The notes: a model not told the origin generated them from the sequence alone. 45,086 nt of DNA from an uncultured Blautia sp. (GCA_946557785.1 CAMNTH010000025.1:1-45086); one strand, 5' to 3'; positions 1 through 9,956 are shown, counted from the stretch's first letter. Numbers and translations are program-made.

Positions 1-31
1 GGAGATTCGTATTTTAAGATTTAGATCCTAA

Positions 32-51
32 AAATCGGTATTAACCGATTT
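32..51 (-). terminator. Possible terminator after the first LacI gene
   Basis: On the minus strand an 8-bp perfect stem (AAATCGGT/ACCGATTT, 4-nt loop) is followed by a short T run, 17 bases past the LacI stop. The stem is AT-rich, so this is a moderate call. Nothing else is visible in bases 1-67. Confidence 0.5.
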
Positions 52-67
52 CCCCCTTTTCCTTTTT

Positions 68-1099
68 TTATTTTATTATTTTCGTGATACCACGGCCGGG
101 GGTGCTTCTCTTTAAAAGCACCTGACCAGATATGATTTCCAGGGACTGCGCCCTTTTTGGATTTTTCAGCCGCTTGAGCATTTTATTCAAAGCCACTTTT
201 ACCATAGTCCTGGTATTAACTTCATAAGTAGTAATCATCATATCCGCATATCCAGGGGGGAGATAATTATCAAAACCTACCACAGCAACATCTTCCGGCA
301 CGCGCAACCCCCTCTCTTTCAGCTTTTCAATAAGAATTCCTGCAATCAGGTCACAGTTGCACACAAATGCCTGGGGAAGCCTCTTTGGAAGCTCAAACCC
401 TACCTGCCCCATTTCATCCCGGTCCTTAAGGATCCACTCTTCCGGAACTTCTGCTCCATGGGACATCATGGCCTTACAATACCCGCAGTAACGATCCATA
501 ATACTGCCTGTGGCATAAAGGGAGCCTACAAAGCCGATCTCACGGTACCCCAGAGAAAACAATAGCTCCGTCATCTGGTACATCCCATAAAAATTATCCG
601 GGATAACCGCATCCCATGCAGCTTTCATATCATAAAAATCCAGGAATACCATGGGAAGCTTTACTTTCTTCTGCATTTCCTCAAGATAACGGCCGTCTAT
701 TTCTCCAATAATGATCAAACCTTCGATGCTTTTGTCCAAAACAAGCTCCGGCAGGGAGAATGTTTTCTTTTCCATTTCTTTTTTCAATACCTCAATGGCC
801 GTATAGCACCGCTTTTCCGTGGCATACAAAGACAGCTCGTGGTACATCTTCCAATAATAGGTCGCATATTGGGCAAGATAATTTTCAGCGATCAGAACCC
901 CAAGTTTTCGGGAATCTCCCCTCACTATTTCTTTTTTCCTTCTGGAAGCAGAAGACTCATATCCCATTTCCTGGGCAGTTTCCAGGATCCTTTCCCTCAG
1001 TCCGCTGCTGACTCCTTTAGAGCCGGACAGTGCATTATGCACCGTTACTGTACTGACTCCAAGCTTTTCTGCAATATCTGCAAGCCTTACCTTTGCCAT
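68..1099 (-). CDS. LacI-family transcriptional regulator (alpha-galactosidase operon)
   Basis: This is a 343-residue LacI/GalR repressor-type protein. An N-terminal LacI helix-turn-helix (about residues 5-52, with LADIAEKLGVSTVTVHNALS) is followed by a periplasmic-binding-protein-like sugar-sensing domain to the C-terminus. The ATG is preceded by AGGAGAAATAGATA, and that ribosome site overlaps the last codons of the alpha-galactosidase gene. Only 3 bases separate the two genes, so they are almost certainly co-transcribed. A role in galactoside control is inferred from context. It is clearly paralogous to the LacI protein at 3431-4459 (similar HTH, and the same length within one residue). The effector is unknown. 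Regulator identity is secure; the target is likely the operon's own promoter at 3338-3407. Confidence 0.9.
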   Translation of the reverse strand: MAKVRLADIAEKLGVSTVTVHNALSGSKGVSSGLRERILETAQEMGYESSASRRKKEIVRGDSRKLGVLIAENYLAQYATYYWKMYHELSLYATEKRCYTAIEVLKKEMEKKTFSLPELVLDKSIEGLIIIGEIDGRYLEEMQKKVKLPMVFLDFYDMKAAWDAVIPDNFYGMYQMTELLFSLGYREIGFVGSLYATGSIMDRYCGYCKAMMSHGAEVPEEWILKDRDEMGQVGFELPKRLPQAFVCNCDLIAGILIEKLKERGLRVPEDVAVVGFDNYLPPGYADMMITTYEVNTRTMVKVALNKMLKRLKNPKRAQSLEIISGQVLLKRSTPGRGITKIIK

Positions 1100-1102
1100 T
1101 AT

Positions 1103-3298
1103 CTATTTCTCCTGCATCAGCACAAAATGGTACAATTGGCTCTGAAAATCTCCACTCATATCTTTTATCAAAAATCCGCAGTATTCTAATTCTTCTCCTG
1201 TAAAACATTCCCCTGTTTTCTCCAGAACATATACCCCATCCGGACAAAGACCCGGAATTCTAATCTTCTTACTGTGTGTATTGGGAACGGCAAGAACCTG
1301 CACACAGGTTACCAAAGCCTCCCTGCAGTCTTTTGACACCACTTCCCAGCAGTCATAAGGGCTTTTCTCAGACCAGGAAGCAATTCTATAATAATCCCCT
1401 GACTGTATCAGGCTCTGATATTTATGATATAATGCCGCCTGCTGCGGGATCTGATCACGCTCTTCCTGAGAAATCTTTGTAATATCCAATTCATACCCAA
1501 AAGTGCCTGCAAGAGCCACATTCCCTCTTGTCACAAAGGGCGTATTTCTTCCAACCATATGGTTTGGACAATCACTGACATGAGCGCCTATGCAGGACAA
1601 GGGATATAAAAATGCCGTCCCTTCCTGAATCCGCAGACGTTCTATAGCATCTGTATCATCTGAGCACCAAATCTGGGGGCTGTAATACAGCATACCCGGG
1701 TCAAATCTTGCCCCGCCGCCTGAACAATTCTCCAAAAGAAGATCCGGGAACTCTGTTACAAGACGTTCCTGCATCTCATAAACTCCCAGCACATATCTAT
1801 GGAACAGCTCCTGCTGCCTGTCCGGCAAAAGACAGGCGCTTCCCATATCGCAAAGCTGACGGTTCATATCCCATTTCACATAGGAAATGGGGGCGCTGCG
1901 CAAAATCTTTGCCACACATTCATAAGCATAATCCCGTACCTCTGGCCTGGAAAGATCAAGTACATACTGTTCCCTGCTCTGTGCAGGCTCACGTCCGGAA
2001 ATCTGAATCGCCCAGTCCGGATGCGCTCTGTAAAGGTCTGAATCAGGAGAAATCATCTCCGGTTCAAACCAAATTCCAAACTCCAGCCCAATTTCCCGCA
2101 CCTGCCTCACAAGCTCCGGAAGCCCTGACGTCAGCTTCTCCTCATTTACATACCAGTCTCCAAGAGAGCAATTATCGCTGTTTCTTTTCCCAAACCAGCC
2201 ATCGTCCATAACAAGCATTTCAATGCCCGCCTTCTTGGCCTCTCTGGCAATGGCCAGAAGCTTCTCTGAATTAAAATCGAAATAAGTGGCTTCCCAGTTA
2301 TTGATAAGGATCGGACGTTTCTTATACAAATACTTGCTTCGGATCATATGATTCCGGTAAAAATCATGCAGGCTCCGGGTCATTTTTCCAAACCCCTCAC
2401 CAGAATATACCAATACAGCCTCAGGCGCCTGGAACTCACAGCCAGGTTCCAGCTTCCAGCAGAATTCATCCGGATGAATCCCCATAACCATCCGCACCTT
2501 ATCAAACTGCGTCAGCTCTGTCTGTGCCTTAAAATTCCCGGAATACACAAAATGCATACCGTAAACCTGCCCTGTTTCCTGGGTGGTTTCCGGAGTCACA
2601 AGGGCAAGGAAGGGATGCTCCTGATGGCTGGACTCTCCCCTTCTGGATTCTGTCCCCTGTCTGCCCCTATATATCCTTGCCCTCTGGATGTGGCGCTCCC
2701 TTCCCCAGGAACCGCAAAGGCTGATCATTTCAAAATCCTCGTCATCCATATCCAGGCACGCACTGTACACCTTTTCAAGCCGCAATGTCTTCTCTCCCAG
2801 ATTTCTCACACGCACGCTTCTGGCAATAACATCTTCCTTCCCAAAAACAGAATAGAAAAGGCATACTTCCATCTGAAGAACCGGATCCTCACAGACAATC
2901 TCAAGGGTTTCCGTCTCATCCTCCGTTCCAAAAGAGGCAGGAAGTCCTTTAAGCCCTGGCTTTCCCTTTTGGATGGTATGGCTTTTATATAAAATCTCGC
3001 AGCCCATACGTCCCATTTCATTGCGTACATCCAAGCAGCTTTCCCGGTAATCCCCAATACCGCCGCAGGGATATTCCATTGGATAAAAATCCAGAAAAGC
3101 AGATTTATCCCTCTTATTCACAGAAGGGGTAAAGGGTGATTCCTCCATGCGAAGCAGAGCATTTTTACATAACTTCTGCAATCGCCTCCCATAATAAACA
3201 TGACCCACGTATCCTTCCGGTGAAAGCCCCACCACATAAGTGGTTTTATCCGTGTCCATCTTAAAAAGCCGTTTCTTCTCGTCAAATTGAATTCCCAT
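1103..3298 (-). CDS. Alpha-galactosidase, glycoside hydrolase family 36
   Basis: This enzyme hydrolyses terminal alpha-1,6-galactosyl groups of melibiose, raffinose and related oligosaccharides. It has 731 residues, typical of bacterial GH36 enzymes such as Geobacillus AgaA. An N-terminal beta-sandwich (about 1-320) precedes the TIM barrel. The MLVMDDGWFG motif (about 361-370) marks the start of the barrel. The nucleophile Asp is in KWDMN (about D477) and the acid/base Asp in WCSDDTD (about D548), close to the D478/D548 pair known for AgaA. No signal peptide is seen, so it is intracellular and substrates must be imported. A LacI gene follows 3 bases downstream. The promoter and putative operator lie just upstream. 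The symbol (melA/aga/rafA) varies by organism and is left open. Confidence 0.93.
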   Translation of the reverse strand: MGIQFDEKKRLFKMDTDKTTYVVGLSPEGYVGHVYYGRRLQKLCKNALLRMEESPFTPSVNKRDKSAFLDFYPMEYPCGGIGDYRESCLDVRNEMGRMGCEILYKSHTIQKGKPGLKGLPASFGTEDETETLEIVCEDPVLQMEVCLFYSVFGKEDVIARSVRVRNLGEKTLRLEKVYSACLDMDDEDFEMISLCGSWGRERHIQRARIYRGRQGTESRRGESSHQEHPFLALVTPETTQETGQVYGMHFVYSGNFKAQTELTQFDKVRMVMGIHPDEFCWKLEPGCEFQAPEAVLVYSGEGFGKMTRSLHDFYRNHMIRSKYLYKKRPILINNWEATYFDFNSEKLLAIAREAKKAGIEMLVMDDGWFGKRNSDNCSLGDWYVNEEKLTSGLPELVRQVREIGLEFGIWFEPEMISPDSDLYRAHPDWAIQISGREPAQSREQYVLDLSRPEVRDYAYECVAKILRSAPISYVKWDMNRQLCDMGSACLLPDRQQELFHRYVLGVYEMQERLVTEFPDLLLENCSGGGARFDPGMLYYSPQIWCSDDTDAIERLRIQEGTAFLYPLSCIGAHVSDCPNHMVGRNTPFVTRGNVALAGTFGYELDITKISQEERDQIPQQAALYHKYQSLIQSGDYYRIASWSEKSPYDCWEVVSKDCREALVTCVQVLAVPNTHSKKIRIPGLCPDGVYVLEKTGECFTGEELEYCGFLIKDMSGDFQSQLYHFVLMQEK

Positions 3299-3337
3299 TC
3301 TTTTCCTCCATGCAGAGTATTTTTCTTAATTCACATC

Positions 3338-3407
3338 ACTTAAATTTTAAGTTAATTTAAGTTATTCATATCAACCCTATATTAACGTCTTTTTCCCTGC
3401 AAGTCAA
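3338..3407 (-). promoter_or_regulatory. Promoter and putative LacI operator of the alpha-galactosidase gene
   Basis: On the minus strand, TTGACT (3402-3407) and TAATAT (3379-3384) are separated by 17 bases. Just downstream of the predicted start site lie a 15-bp palindrome, ACTTAAATTTTAAGT (3338-3352), and two direct copies of TAACTTAAA with 10-bp period (3346-3354 and 3356-3364 in reverse complement). This is typical geometry for repression. TAACTTAAA also occurs at the second LacI gene's promoter. Confidence 0.7.
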
Positions 3408-3430
3408 CTCTTTTTAAAAAGATCTAAAAT

Positions 3431-4459
3431 TTAAATAAAAGGAATTTCCGGGCCGATTCTTCTCACACTGTCCCGCTCAATAAAAGTTCCAGGAAGCATG
3501 AACATCCCTGTGGAGTAATTGGAATTGTTCATTTTATGGGTCAATATGTGAATTGCACGCCTTGCCATTTCCCTGGTATTTATTTCGTATGTAGTAAGCC
3601 CTACATCTCCAAAACGCTCTGTGACAAAGTTGTCAAATCCTGCCACAGAAATATCCTTTGGCACAGAATAACCCATTTTATTTAATTTGCGGATCAAAAC
3701 ACAGGCGGACGTATCACAGTTACAGAAAAACGCCGTAGGCATCTCCTCTGGCAGCTGGAAATTCACTTCCAGATCCACCACTCCGGTTTCCCTGTCCCGG
3801 TCATCAATCACCCAGTCCTCCCGAAGGGGAATCCCATGTCCCATCAAAGATTTCACATATCCCAGAAAACGGTCATCAATACTGGCGGTGGCCAGGCGTG
3901 TCCCCACATATCCAATACGGCTATGTCCCATCTCAAAAAGATAATTGGTCATTCTGTAGCCGCCCATCAGGTTATTGGATACAACAGAATCGCTGGTATC
4001 CAAAGTTCCAGGCGTATCCAGATTCAGCAGCGGTATTTTAATGGAACTCACCAGGTAATTGGCATATCCTGCTTTAAACGCTCCCATAATAATGACTCCG
4101 TCAACCTTCCTCTCCGTAATAATCTTAGGGGACCGGCCTTCCCTCTCCATTCCGGCTTCAATAACCTCCAGAATAGGAAAGCAGTTAACAGCGATCGCCC
4201 TCTGGGAAATTTCCTGATAGAGCTGCCAATAAAAGGACTGTCCATCCCCAAGATAGCGTTCTGCAACAATTACCCCTATGGTATAACTATTCTTTTCTTC
4301 CGATCCACTCTTTCGGTATCCCATTTCCTCAGCAGTCTGTATAATCCTGCTGCGCATCTCATCACTCACGCCCTTCTGTCCGGAAAGCGCCTTAGATACC
4401 GTTACTGCGCTTACATTCAGCCGTTTGCCTATATCCGAAAGTTTCACTGCCTTTGCCAT
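3431..4459 (-). CDS. LacI-family transcriptional regulator
   Basis: This is a 342-residue LacI-family protein. Its N-terminal HTH reads KLSDIGKRLNVSAVTVSKAL and a PBP-like ligand-binding domain follows. It resembles the LacI protein at 68-1099 along its length, suggesting duplication within the locus. It has its own TTGACA/TAAAAT promoter. The gene ends 132 bases before the alpha-galactosidase start, in the same direction, and the alpha-galactosidase promoter lies in that gap. The shared TAACTTAAA motif suggests that one or both LacI proteins act at both promoters (inference). The ligand is unknown. Confidence 0.9.
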   Translation of the reverse strand: MAKAVKLSDIGKRLNVSAVTVSKALSGQKGVSDEMRSRIIQTAEEMGYRKSGSEEKNSYTIGVIVAERYLGDGQSFYWQLYQEISQRAIAVNCFPILEVIEAGMEREGRSPKIITERKVDGVIIMGAFKAGYANYLVSSIKIPLLNLDTPGTLDTSDSVVSNNLMGGYRMTNYLFEMGHSRIGYVGTRLATASIDDRFLGYVKSLMGHGIPLREDWVIDDRDRETGVVDLEVNFQLPEEMPTAFFCNCDTSACVLIRKLNKMGYSVPKDISVAGFDNFVTERFGDVGLTTYEINTREMARRAIHILTHKMNNSNYSTGMFMLPGTFIERDSVRRIGPEIPFI

Positions 4460-4497
4460 GTCTGTTCTCTCGCTTCTTTCATCTATTTTTCTCTGAA

Positions 4498-4552
4498 TTT
4501 AAGTTAAAAACTAATTAATTTTTATTTTATTGTGTTTTTAACTTTTTGTCAA
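4498..4552 (-). promoter_or_regulatory. Promoter with TAACTTAAA motif, second LacI gene
   Basis: On the minus strand, TTGACA (4547-4552) and TAAAAT (4524-4529) are spaced by 17 bases. Downstream is TAACTTAAA (4498-4506), identical to the repeated element at the alpha-galactosidase promoter. Autoregulation or cross-regulation by the two LacI paralogs is inferred. Confidence 0.65.
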
Positions 4553-4568
4553 TCGTTCTATGAATTCC

Positions 4569-5258
4569 TCATTTTTTTTGGATATCATTTCCCATAAGAG
4601 AACCGGCTTCCCTGATTCCTGATTCTTCAGCCAGACGGCGTACCAGATCAGAGGCAATACACACCACAGTTTCTTCATGGATAAAATCTGTAATGTCCGC
4701 ATCAAAAAGAATATTCGCCTGTGCCTCAAATTCCTCGTCTCCATCCCAAAAAAGTACAGTCAGAGGCATACAATCAAAGGCATTTATCACATATCCCACA
4801 TCGCCCTGGCGGATAGGCGTTCCGTTAAGGGCAGCGCAGGCTTTCTTAAGAAGTTCCCCCCTGCCTTCAAATGTCTTCGCCAATGGTTTTAAAACCGATC
4901 TCTGAAATGCCGGATCAAAGGGCGCTGCCCGTTTTACATGCCGGAACGGAACAAATTCTCCCTTCACTTTTGCATCCGGTTTTGCGTAATAGAACAGATT
5001 GTAAACGGATATCAGCGTATTAAAAGACAGCCTTTGTTCCGGATCATCACATAATGTAATCATACCGTTTCTACGGTTTATCCCGTATTTCTGTCCAAAA
5101 TAAACCACATATAGACTTTCCTCATCTATCTCCAGTCCAAATCGCTCCTGAATCTTTTTCTGATCCATTTCAAGAAAAGTTTTCCTCCATCTTTCACAAG
5201 TTAATTCATAATTATCCACCTTTGTTCCTTCTGTATTTGTCAGGTAATTCTCCCTCAT
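4569..5258 (-). CDS. DUF3786 domain-containing protein
   Basis: This protein of about 229 residues has the features of the DUF3786 family, a domain of unknown function common in anaerobic Firmicutes and some corrinoid-using bacteria. No signal peptide or membrane helix is seen, so it should be cytoplasmic. A longer frame starts at a TTG at 5264. I prefer the ATG at 5258 because it sits 6 bases after GGGAGGG, whereas the TTG directly abuts that ribosome site. Recognisable segments are a YGI-type motif early on (QKYGINRRNGMI) and DVGYVINAFDCMPLTVLFWDGD-like sequence near residue 155-175. It lies between pyruvate kinase and the second LacI gene with its own 5' region. No function can be given. 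Family identification is from memory of its sequence style. Confidence 0.75.
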   Translation of the reverse strand: MRENYLTNTEGTKVDNYELTCERWRKTFLEMDQKKIQERFGLEIDEESLYVVYFGQKYGINRRNGMITLCDDPEQRLSFNTLISVYNLFYYAKPDAKVKGEFVPFRHVKRAAPFDPAFQRSVLKPLAKTFEGRGELLKKACAALNGTPIRQGDVGYVINAFDCMPLTVLFWDGDEEFEAQANILFDADITDFIHEETVVCIASDLVRRLAEESGIREAGSLMGNDIQKK

Positions 5259-5324
5259 ATCCAACCCTCCCGCATATGCTTTTACCTTAAATTTTTCACA
5301 ATATATATGATATACAGAAACTTA

Positions 5325-5372
5325 AAAAGCCATCGCTGCATGTCCCATAACAGGATCCCAGCGATGACTTTT
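5325..5372 (-). terminator. Rho-independent terminator of pyruvate kinase
   Basis: On the minus strand a strong stem (CATCGCTG/CAGCGATG extended by AAAAGTC/GGCTTTTT) ends in a T run, starting 24 bases after the pyk stop codon. Confidence 0.85.
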
Positions 5373-5396
5373 CTTTATCTGTTTGCCCCAGGGCGC

Positions 5397-6809
5397 TTAA
5401 ATTGTCTCAATTTTAATGGTATTGGTATTTCCCGTTTTTCCATTGATCTGTCCGCCGGTCAATACAATGCTGTCTCCCTTTTTCAGACCAAAAACATCTT
5501 TTGCAGACCTGGTTCCATGGTAGAACATAACATCCTGGGAGTTAAACTCTTCACTAAGCACCGGCGTCACTCCCCAGCTCATATTCAGCTTGCGCCATAC
5601 CTTTTGGGAGGTAGTCATTCCGATAATATCTACCGGACAGCGGAAACGGCTGACCATACGCGCAGTTGTTCCGCTTAAGGAGCTTACCACGATTCCTTTA
5701 GCCTTTACATCAATGGCCATTGCACAGGTACCATGGGAAATGGCATCCAGATTGTTATGGATCTCATATTTTGTGGAATGGAACCACTCCGTATAGTCAA
5801 TTCTCTTTTCTGTAAATTCTGCAATCTCAGCCATATTTTTTACCGCAGCTACAGGGAAATCGCCTGCTGCAGATTCTCCGGAAAGCATTACTGCGGAGGT
5901 TCCGTCATATACAGCATTGGCAACGTCAGAAATTTCCGCACGGGTAGGACGGGGATTGTGGATCATGGATTCCAGCATCTCCGTAGCAGTGATTACCCTC
6001 TTGCCCATTAAACGGCATTTGCGGATCAAAAGCTTCTGAACAGAGGGCACTTCCACAAAAGGAATCTCCACTCCAAGATCGCCTCTGGCTACCATAATTC
6101 CATCTGCAAGGGTACAGATTGCCTCAATGTTTTCCACACCGGAACGATTCTCGATCTTGGCAATAATGTCAATATCTTTGCCGCCGTTTTCGTCAAGGAA
6201 GTCACGAATATCTTTCATGTCCTGCCTGGTAGATACAAAGGATGCTGCTACAAAATCCACGTCATTTTTAATACCAAACAAAAGGTCTTCCTTATCCTGC
6301 TCGCTTAAATATTGGTTGGCCATTAGCCTGTTAGGGAAGTTCATGCTCTTTCTGTCGGATAATTCTCCTCCTGCAACCACCTTGCATACTGCATTGGTCC
6401 CTTCAAGACTTAAAACCCGGAAAACAACAAGGCCGTTATTTACAAGAATGGTATCGCCAACCTTTAAATCTTCAATAAGGTGCTTATAAGTAACTGCAAC
6501 TCTTGTCTGGTCTCCTACAATATCATCGGTTGTAAAAGTAAACGTATCGCCGTCTTCCAGGCGGATCTTTTTGTTTTCAAAGGTCTTAATGCGGTATTCC
6601 GGACCCTTGGTATCCAGCATAATCGCAATAGGCAGCTTCAATTTTTCACGAACTCTTTTCACAAGATCAATTTTCACCTGGTGCTCCTCATGGGTTCCAT
6701 GAGAAAAATTCAGTCTGGCGATATTCATGCCCGCCTGACACATTTGCGTCAAGGTTTCCTCATTATCACTGGATGGTCCGATTGTACAAATAATCTTTGT
6801 CTTACGCAT
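5397..6809 (-). CDS. pyk: Pyruvate kinase
   Basis: Pyruvate kinase converts phosphoenolpyruvate and ADP to pyruvate and ATP in the last step of glycolysis. It has 470 residues, the short form without the extra C-terminal PEP-utiliser-like domain found in Bacillus and many Firmicutes. Signature pieces are KIICTIGPSS at the N-terminus, ARLNFSHG (about 31-38), DTKGPE (about 66-71), IAKIENRSG with catalytic Lys about 218, and MVARGDLGVEIP (about 239-250) binding the divalent metal. The ATG follows TGAGGAGGACTGCCA. It has its own extended -10 promoter. It directly follows the FASII operon, so some read-through from accDA is possible. It also completes the fate of PEP from the uronate-derived triose made by the kdgK/kdgA module. 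Confidence 0.97.
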   Translation of the reverse strand: MRKTKIICTIGPSSDNEETLTQMCQAGMNIARLNFSHGTHEEHQVKIDLVKRVREKLKLPIAIMLDTKGPEYRIKTFENKKIRLEDGDTFTFTTDDIVGDQTRVAVTYKHLIEDLKVGDTILVNNGLVVFRVLSLEGTNAVCKVVAGGELSDRKSMNFPNRLMANQYLSEQDKEDLLFGIKNDVDFVAASFVSTRQDMKDIRDFLDENGGKDIDIIAKIENRSGVENIEAICTLADGIMVARGDLGVEIPFVEVPSVQKLLIRKCRLMGKRVITATEMLESMIHNPRPTRAEISDVANAVYDGTSAVMLSGESAAGDFPVAAVKNMAEIAEFTEKRIDYTEWFHSTKYEIHNNLDAISHGTCAMAIDVKAKGIVVSSLSGTTARMVSRFRCPVDIIGMTTSQKVWRKLNMSWGVTPVLSEEFNSQDVMFYHGTRSAKDVFGLKKGDSIVLTGGQINGKTGNTNTIKIETI

Positions 6810-6839
6810 TGGCAGTCCTCCTCATTTTTTTCTGAAATT

Positions 6840-6848
6840 AGTATAGCA
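6840..6848 (-). promoter_or_regulatory. Extended -10 promoter element of pyk
   Basis: On the minus strand TGCTATACT (TGN plus TATACT) lies about 31 bases upstream of the pyk ATG. No good -35 hexamer is seen at the right distance, which fits an extended -10 promoter. Confidence 0.5.
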
Positions 6849-6920
6849 CATTCCAGAAAAAAATACATTGGGGTTTTGTAGAAGTATGAACAATGTTTTT
6901 ATGCATTTTGACATGATTTC

Positions 6921-8603
6921 CTACATCATACGGAACCGCTGATAGCGACGAGACGTCAGGGATTCTTTCTCCATCGGGAGATACTTTTTCAAAAACTCCC
7001 GGAATCTTAAACGAAGTGTATTTACTGTCTTTTCCATATTCTTTTCTGAAAAACCGTCCTCCTCAGAGATAATCCTCTCGATCACACCAAGTTTTTTCAG
7101 GTCCAGGGCTGTCAGTTTCATAACGCCTGCCGCCTCCTTTGCCCTTTTACTGTCCTTCCATAAAATGGAGGCAAATCCCTCCGGCGATAAAACAGAATAA
7201 ACGGCATGTTCCATCATCCACACTTCATCGGCAGCGGCAAGAGCCAAGGCACCGCCGCTTCCTCCTTCTCCGATCACAATGGAGAGTATGGGAACCTTTA
7301 GTGCAGACATTTCATACAGGTTCCTCGCAATAGCCGCTCCCTGCCCCCGCTCCTCTGCTTCCATGCCGCAGAAGGCTCCCGGAGTATCTACAAAGCAAAT
7401 TACAGGACGTGCAAATTTCTCTGCCTGCTTCATAAGACGCAATGCTTTGCGGTAGCCCTCAGGAGATGCCATTCCAAAATTATGGAGCATATTTTCTTTA
7501 GTTCCATGACCTTTTTCCTGGGCGATCACAGTTACAGGCACTCCCTCAAACAGAGCGATTCCGCCTGTAACAGCCCTGTCATCTCCAAAGCAGCGGTCTC
7601 CATGCATCTCGAAAAAATCAGTAAAAATGCGGCTGATGTAATCCCTTCCTCCCGGCCTGTCTTTCGCCCGTGCAAGCTGCACATGTTCCCAGGCATCCAT
7701 CTGAGAAAAGGGACATTCTATGGGCAGGGCATCCCCAAAATCAGTATCTGCTGTTTCAAAAGGCATCTGGTGCATCTTTAACAGACGAGCCAGGGTATCT
7801 CTTTGTTCCTTTCGCTCCACAATCTCATCAATAAATCCATGTTCCAACAAAAACTCTGCCCTCTGGAACCCCTTCGGCAGCTTTTGGCCAATGGTCTGTT
7901 CGATTACCCTTGGCCCTGCAAAGCCAATAAGGGCATTAGGTTCTGCCAGAATAATATCCCCCAGCATGGCAAAGCTGGCTGTAACCCCTCCCATTGTAGG
8001 GTCAGTCAGCACACTGATATACAAAAGCCCTGCATCGCTGTGGCGCTTAATTGCAGCCGCAGTCTTTGCCATCTGCATCAGGGAAACAATTCCTTCCTGC
8101 ATCCTTGCCCCTCCGGAGCAGGCATAAAGGATCACCGGAAGGCGTTCTTCTGCGGCGCGTTCCACTGCCCTTGTAATTTTTTCACCTACTGCTTCTCCCA
8201 TACTGGCCATCAAAAAACGGCCATCGCATACACCAATAACCGCAGGCATTCCCTTTATACAGATCTTTCCGGTGAGAACTGCCTCAGAAAGCCCTGTCTT
8301 ATCCTGAAGAAGGGCGATTTTTTCTTCATACCCCCGGAACCCCAGGGGATTCCCGCTTACTACCTGGCCGTCCCATTCCTCAAAGCTTCCCTCATCTGCA
8401 AGCATTTCCACTCTTCTGCGTGCATGGATCCGGAAATAATTCCGGCAATGGGGGCAAATATAATAATTCTCTTTTACTTCTTCCGCAAAAACAGCGGATC
8501 TGCACTCATTGCATTTCCGCAGGAGTCCTTTGGGAACCTCCGTTTTTTTCAGAGACTGCACCGTCCTCTTTGCGGTTCTTTTAAACATATGCTGAAATTT
8601 CAT
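6921..8603 (-). CDS. accDA: Acetyl-CoA carboxylase carboxyltransferase, fused beta and alpha subunits
   Basis: This protein transfers the carboxyl group from carboxybiotin on AccB to acetyl-CoA, making malonyl-CoA, the first committed step of fatty-acid synthesis. It has 560 residues. The N-terminal half is AccD-like, with a four-cysteine zinc ribbon (C31, C34, C50, C53) and a crotonase-fold beta domain. From about residue 290 the sequence is AccA-like ([13 protein letters not shown], then FVDTPGAF and [12 protein letters not shown]). In most bacteria these are separate proteins; a single-chain fusion occurs in several Clostridia lineages. The start overlaps the accC stop by 4 bases, so translation is coupled. 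It is the last gene of the FASII operon. No strong terminator is seen before pyk, only a weak CATTG/CAATG hairpin with a T-rich tail. Confidence 0.95.
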   Translation of the reverse strand: MKFQHMFKRTAKRTVQSLKKTEVPKGLLRKCNECRSAVFAEEVKENYYICPHCRNYFRIHARRRVEMLADEGSFEEWDGQVVSGNPLGFRGYEEKIALLQDKTGLSEAVLTGKICIKGMPAVIGVCDGRFLMASMGEAVGEKITRAVERAAEERLPVILYACSGGARMQEGIVSLMQMAKTAAAIKRHSDAGLLYISVLTDPTMGGVTASFAMLGDIILAEPNALIGFAGPRVIEQTIGQKLPKGFQRAEFLLEHGFIDEIVERKEQRDTLARLLKMHQMPFETADTDFGDALPIECPFSQMDAWEHVQLARAKDRPGGRDYISRIFTDFFEMHGDRCFGDDRAVTGGIALFEGVPVTVIAQEKGHGTKENMLHNFGMASPEGYRKALRLMKQAEKFARPVICFVDTPGAFCGMEAEERGQGAAIARNLYEMSALKVPILSIVIGEGGSGGALALAAADEVWMMEHAVYSVLSPEGFASILWKDSKRAKEAAGVMKLTALDLKKLGVIERIISEEDGFSEKNMEKTVNTLRLRFREFLKKYLPMEKESLTSRRYQRFRMM

Positions 8604-9946
8604 GAATCTCTCTCCTGCATTTCCAGAAATCCAATATCAAAATCTCCTGACTTGTATCTGGCCTCATTTACAATTTCAAACTGATAATCTACATTTGTAT
8701 CAATCCCTTCAATGATCACCTCCCCAAGTGCACTTTGCATTTTTGCAACTGCTTCTTCCCTGTTTTTCCCATGAACGATCAGCTTTGCAATCATGGAATC
8801 ATAGTAGGGAGGAATGGTGTAACCCGGATAAATGTCCGTATCCACCCGGATTCCTTTGCCTCCCGGAAGATGCAGTTCCGTAATGGTGCCCGGGCAGGGA
8901 CGGAAATGTTTCTTAGGGTTTTCTGCATTAATCCGGCATTCAATAGCATGACCCAAAAGCTTCACATCCTCCTGCTTTATTTCCAGGGATTCCCCTGAAG
9001 CAATACGGATCTGTTCTTTCACAAGGTCGATTCCGGTTACCCATTCCGTTACAGGATGCTCCACCTGAATCCTGGTATTCATCTCCATAAAATAGAAATG
9101 GCCGTTCTTTTCCAGAAGAAATTCAATGGTTCCCGCATTCACATAATGAGCCGCCTTTGCCGCTTTCACAGCAGCCTCTCCCATCCTTTCCCGAAGAGAA
9201 TCCGATAAAGCTTTGGAAGGCGATTCCTCTATCATTTTCTGATGATTCCTTTGTATGGAACAGTCCCGTTCCCCAAGATGGATTACATTCCCAAAGCTGT
9301 CTGCAAGAATCTGAAATTCAATATGCCTGGGATGCTCTACATAATGTTCTATATACATTGTTCCGTCCCCAAAAGCCATTTGTGCCTCTTTTTGTGCAGT
9401 CAGAAAAGCAAGGTGGAATTCCTGCGGATTCCAGGCAGTCCGCATTCCTTTCCCCCCTCCTCCAAGCGCAGCCTTAATAATGACCGGATAGCCGATCTCT
9501 AACGCATCTGCCCTTCCTCTCTCCGCATCCAGAACCGGGTGATCTGTTCCAGGAATTACCGGAACACCGGCCGAAGCCATGGTATTTCTCGCAGTCTGTT
9601 TGTTTCCAAGGTTCTCCATAACTGCTGCATCCGGTCCCACAAAAGTGATGCCGCATTTCTCACAAAGAGCCGCAAATTTCCCGTTTTCTGATAGAAAACC
9701 AAACCCCGGATGAATGGCATCCGCCCCTGATAGCATAGCAGCGCTCATAATGCGTTCCATATTCAAATAACTTTCAGAGGAAGGGCCAGGTCCTATGCAG
9801 ATCGCCTCATCTGCAAGCTGTGCATGAAGACTTTCCTTATCTGCTTCCGAGTAAACAGCCACTGTTTCAATTCCCATTTCCCTGCATGCGCGGATAATCC
9901 GCACTGCGATCTCACCTCTATTTGCGATCAATAGCTTTTGAATCAT
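8600..9946 (-). CDS. accC: Acetyl-CoA carboxylase biotin carboxylase subunit
   Basis: This subunit carboxylates the biotin on AccB using ATP and bicarbonate. It has 448 residues, the normal length. N-terminal [14 protein letters not shown]116, K158 and the glycine-rich loop GGGGKG (about 162-167) are the expected ATP-grasp elements. [14 protein letters not shown], the metal and biotin-site segment, is present. It sits between fabZ and accDA, with a 4-base overlap with the latter. No irregularity is seen. Confidence 0.97.
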   Translation of the reverse strand: MIQKLLIANRGEIAVRIIRACREMGIETVAVYSEADKESLHAQLADEAICIGPGPSSESYLNMERIMSAAMLSGADAIHPGFGFLSENGKFAALCEKCGITFVGPDAAVMENLGNKQTARNTMASAGVPVIPGTDHPVLDAERGRADALEIGYPVIIKAALGGGGKGMRTAWNPQEFHLAFLTAQKEAQMAFGDGTMYIEHYVEHPRHIEFQILADSFGNVIHLGERDCSIQRNHQKMIEESPSKALSDSLRERMGEAAVKAAKAAHYVNAGTIEFLLEKNGHFYFMEMNTRIQVEHPVTEWVTGIDLVKEQIRIASGESLEIKQEDVKLLGHAIECRINAENPKKHFRPCPGTITELHLPGGKGIRVDTDIYPGYTIPPYYDSMIAKLIVHGKNREEAVAKMQSALGEVIIEGIDTNVDYQFEIVNEARYKSGDFDIGFLEMQERDS

Positions 9947-9956
9947 ACCCTATACC

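Noticed and set aside
1799..2992. Long plus-strand frames across the alpha-galactosidase gene
   Set aside because: They are opposite-strand shadows of a clear GH36 gene, with no ribosome sites and no recognisable domains.
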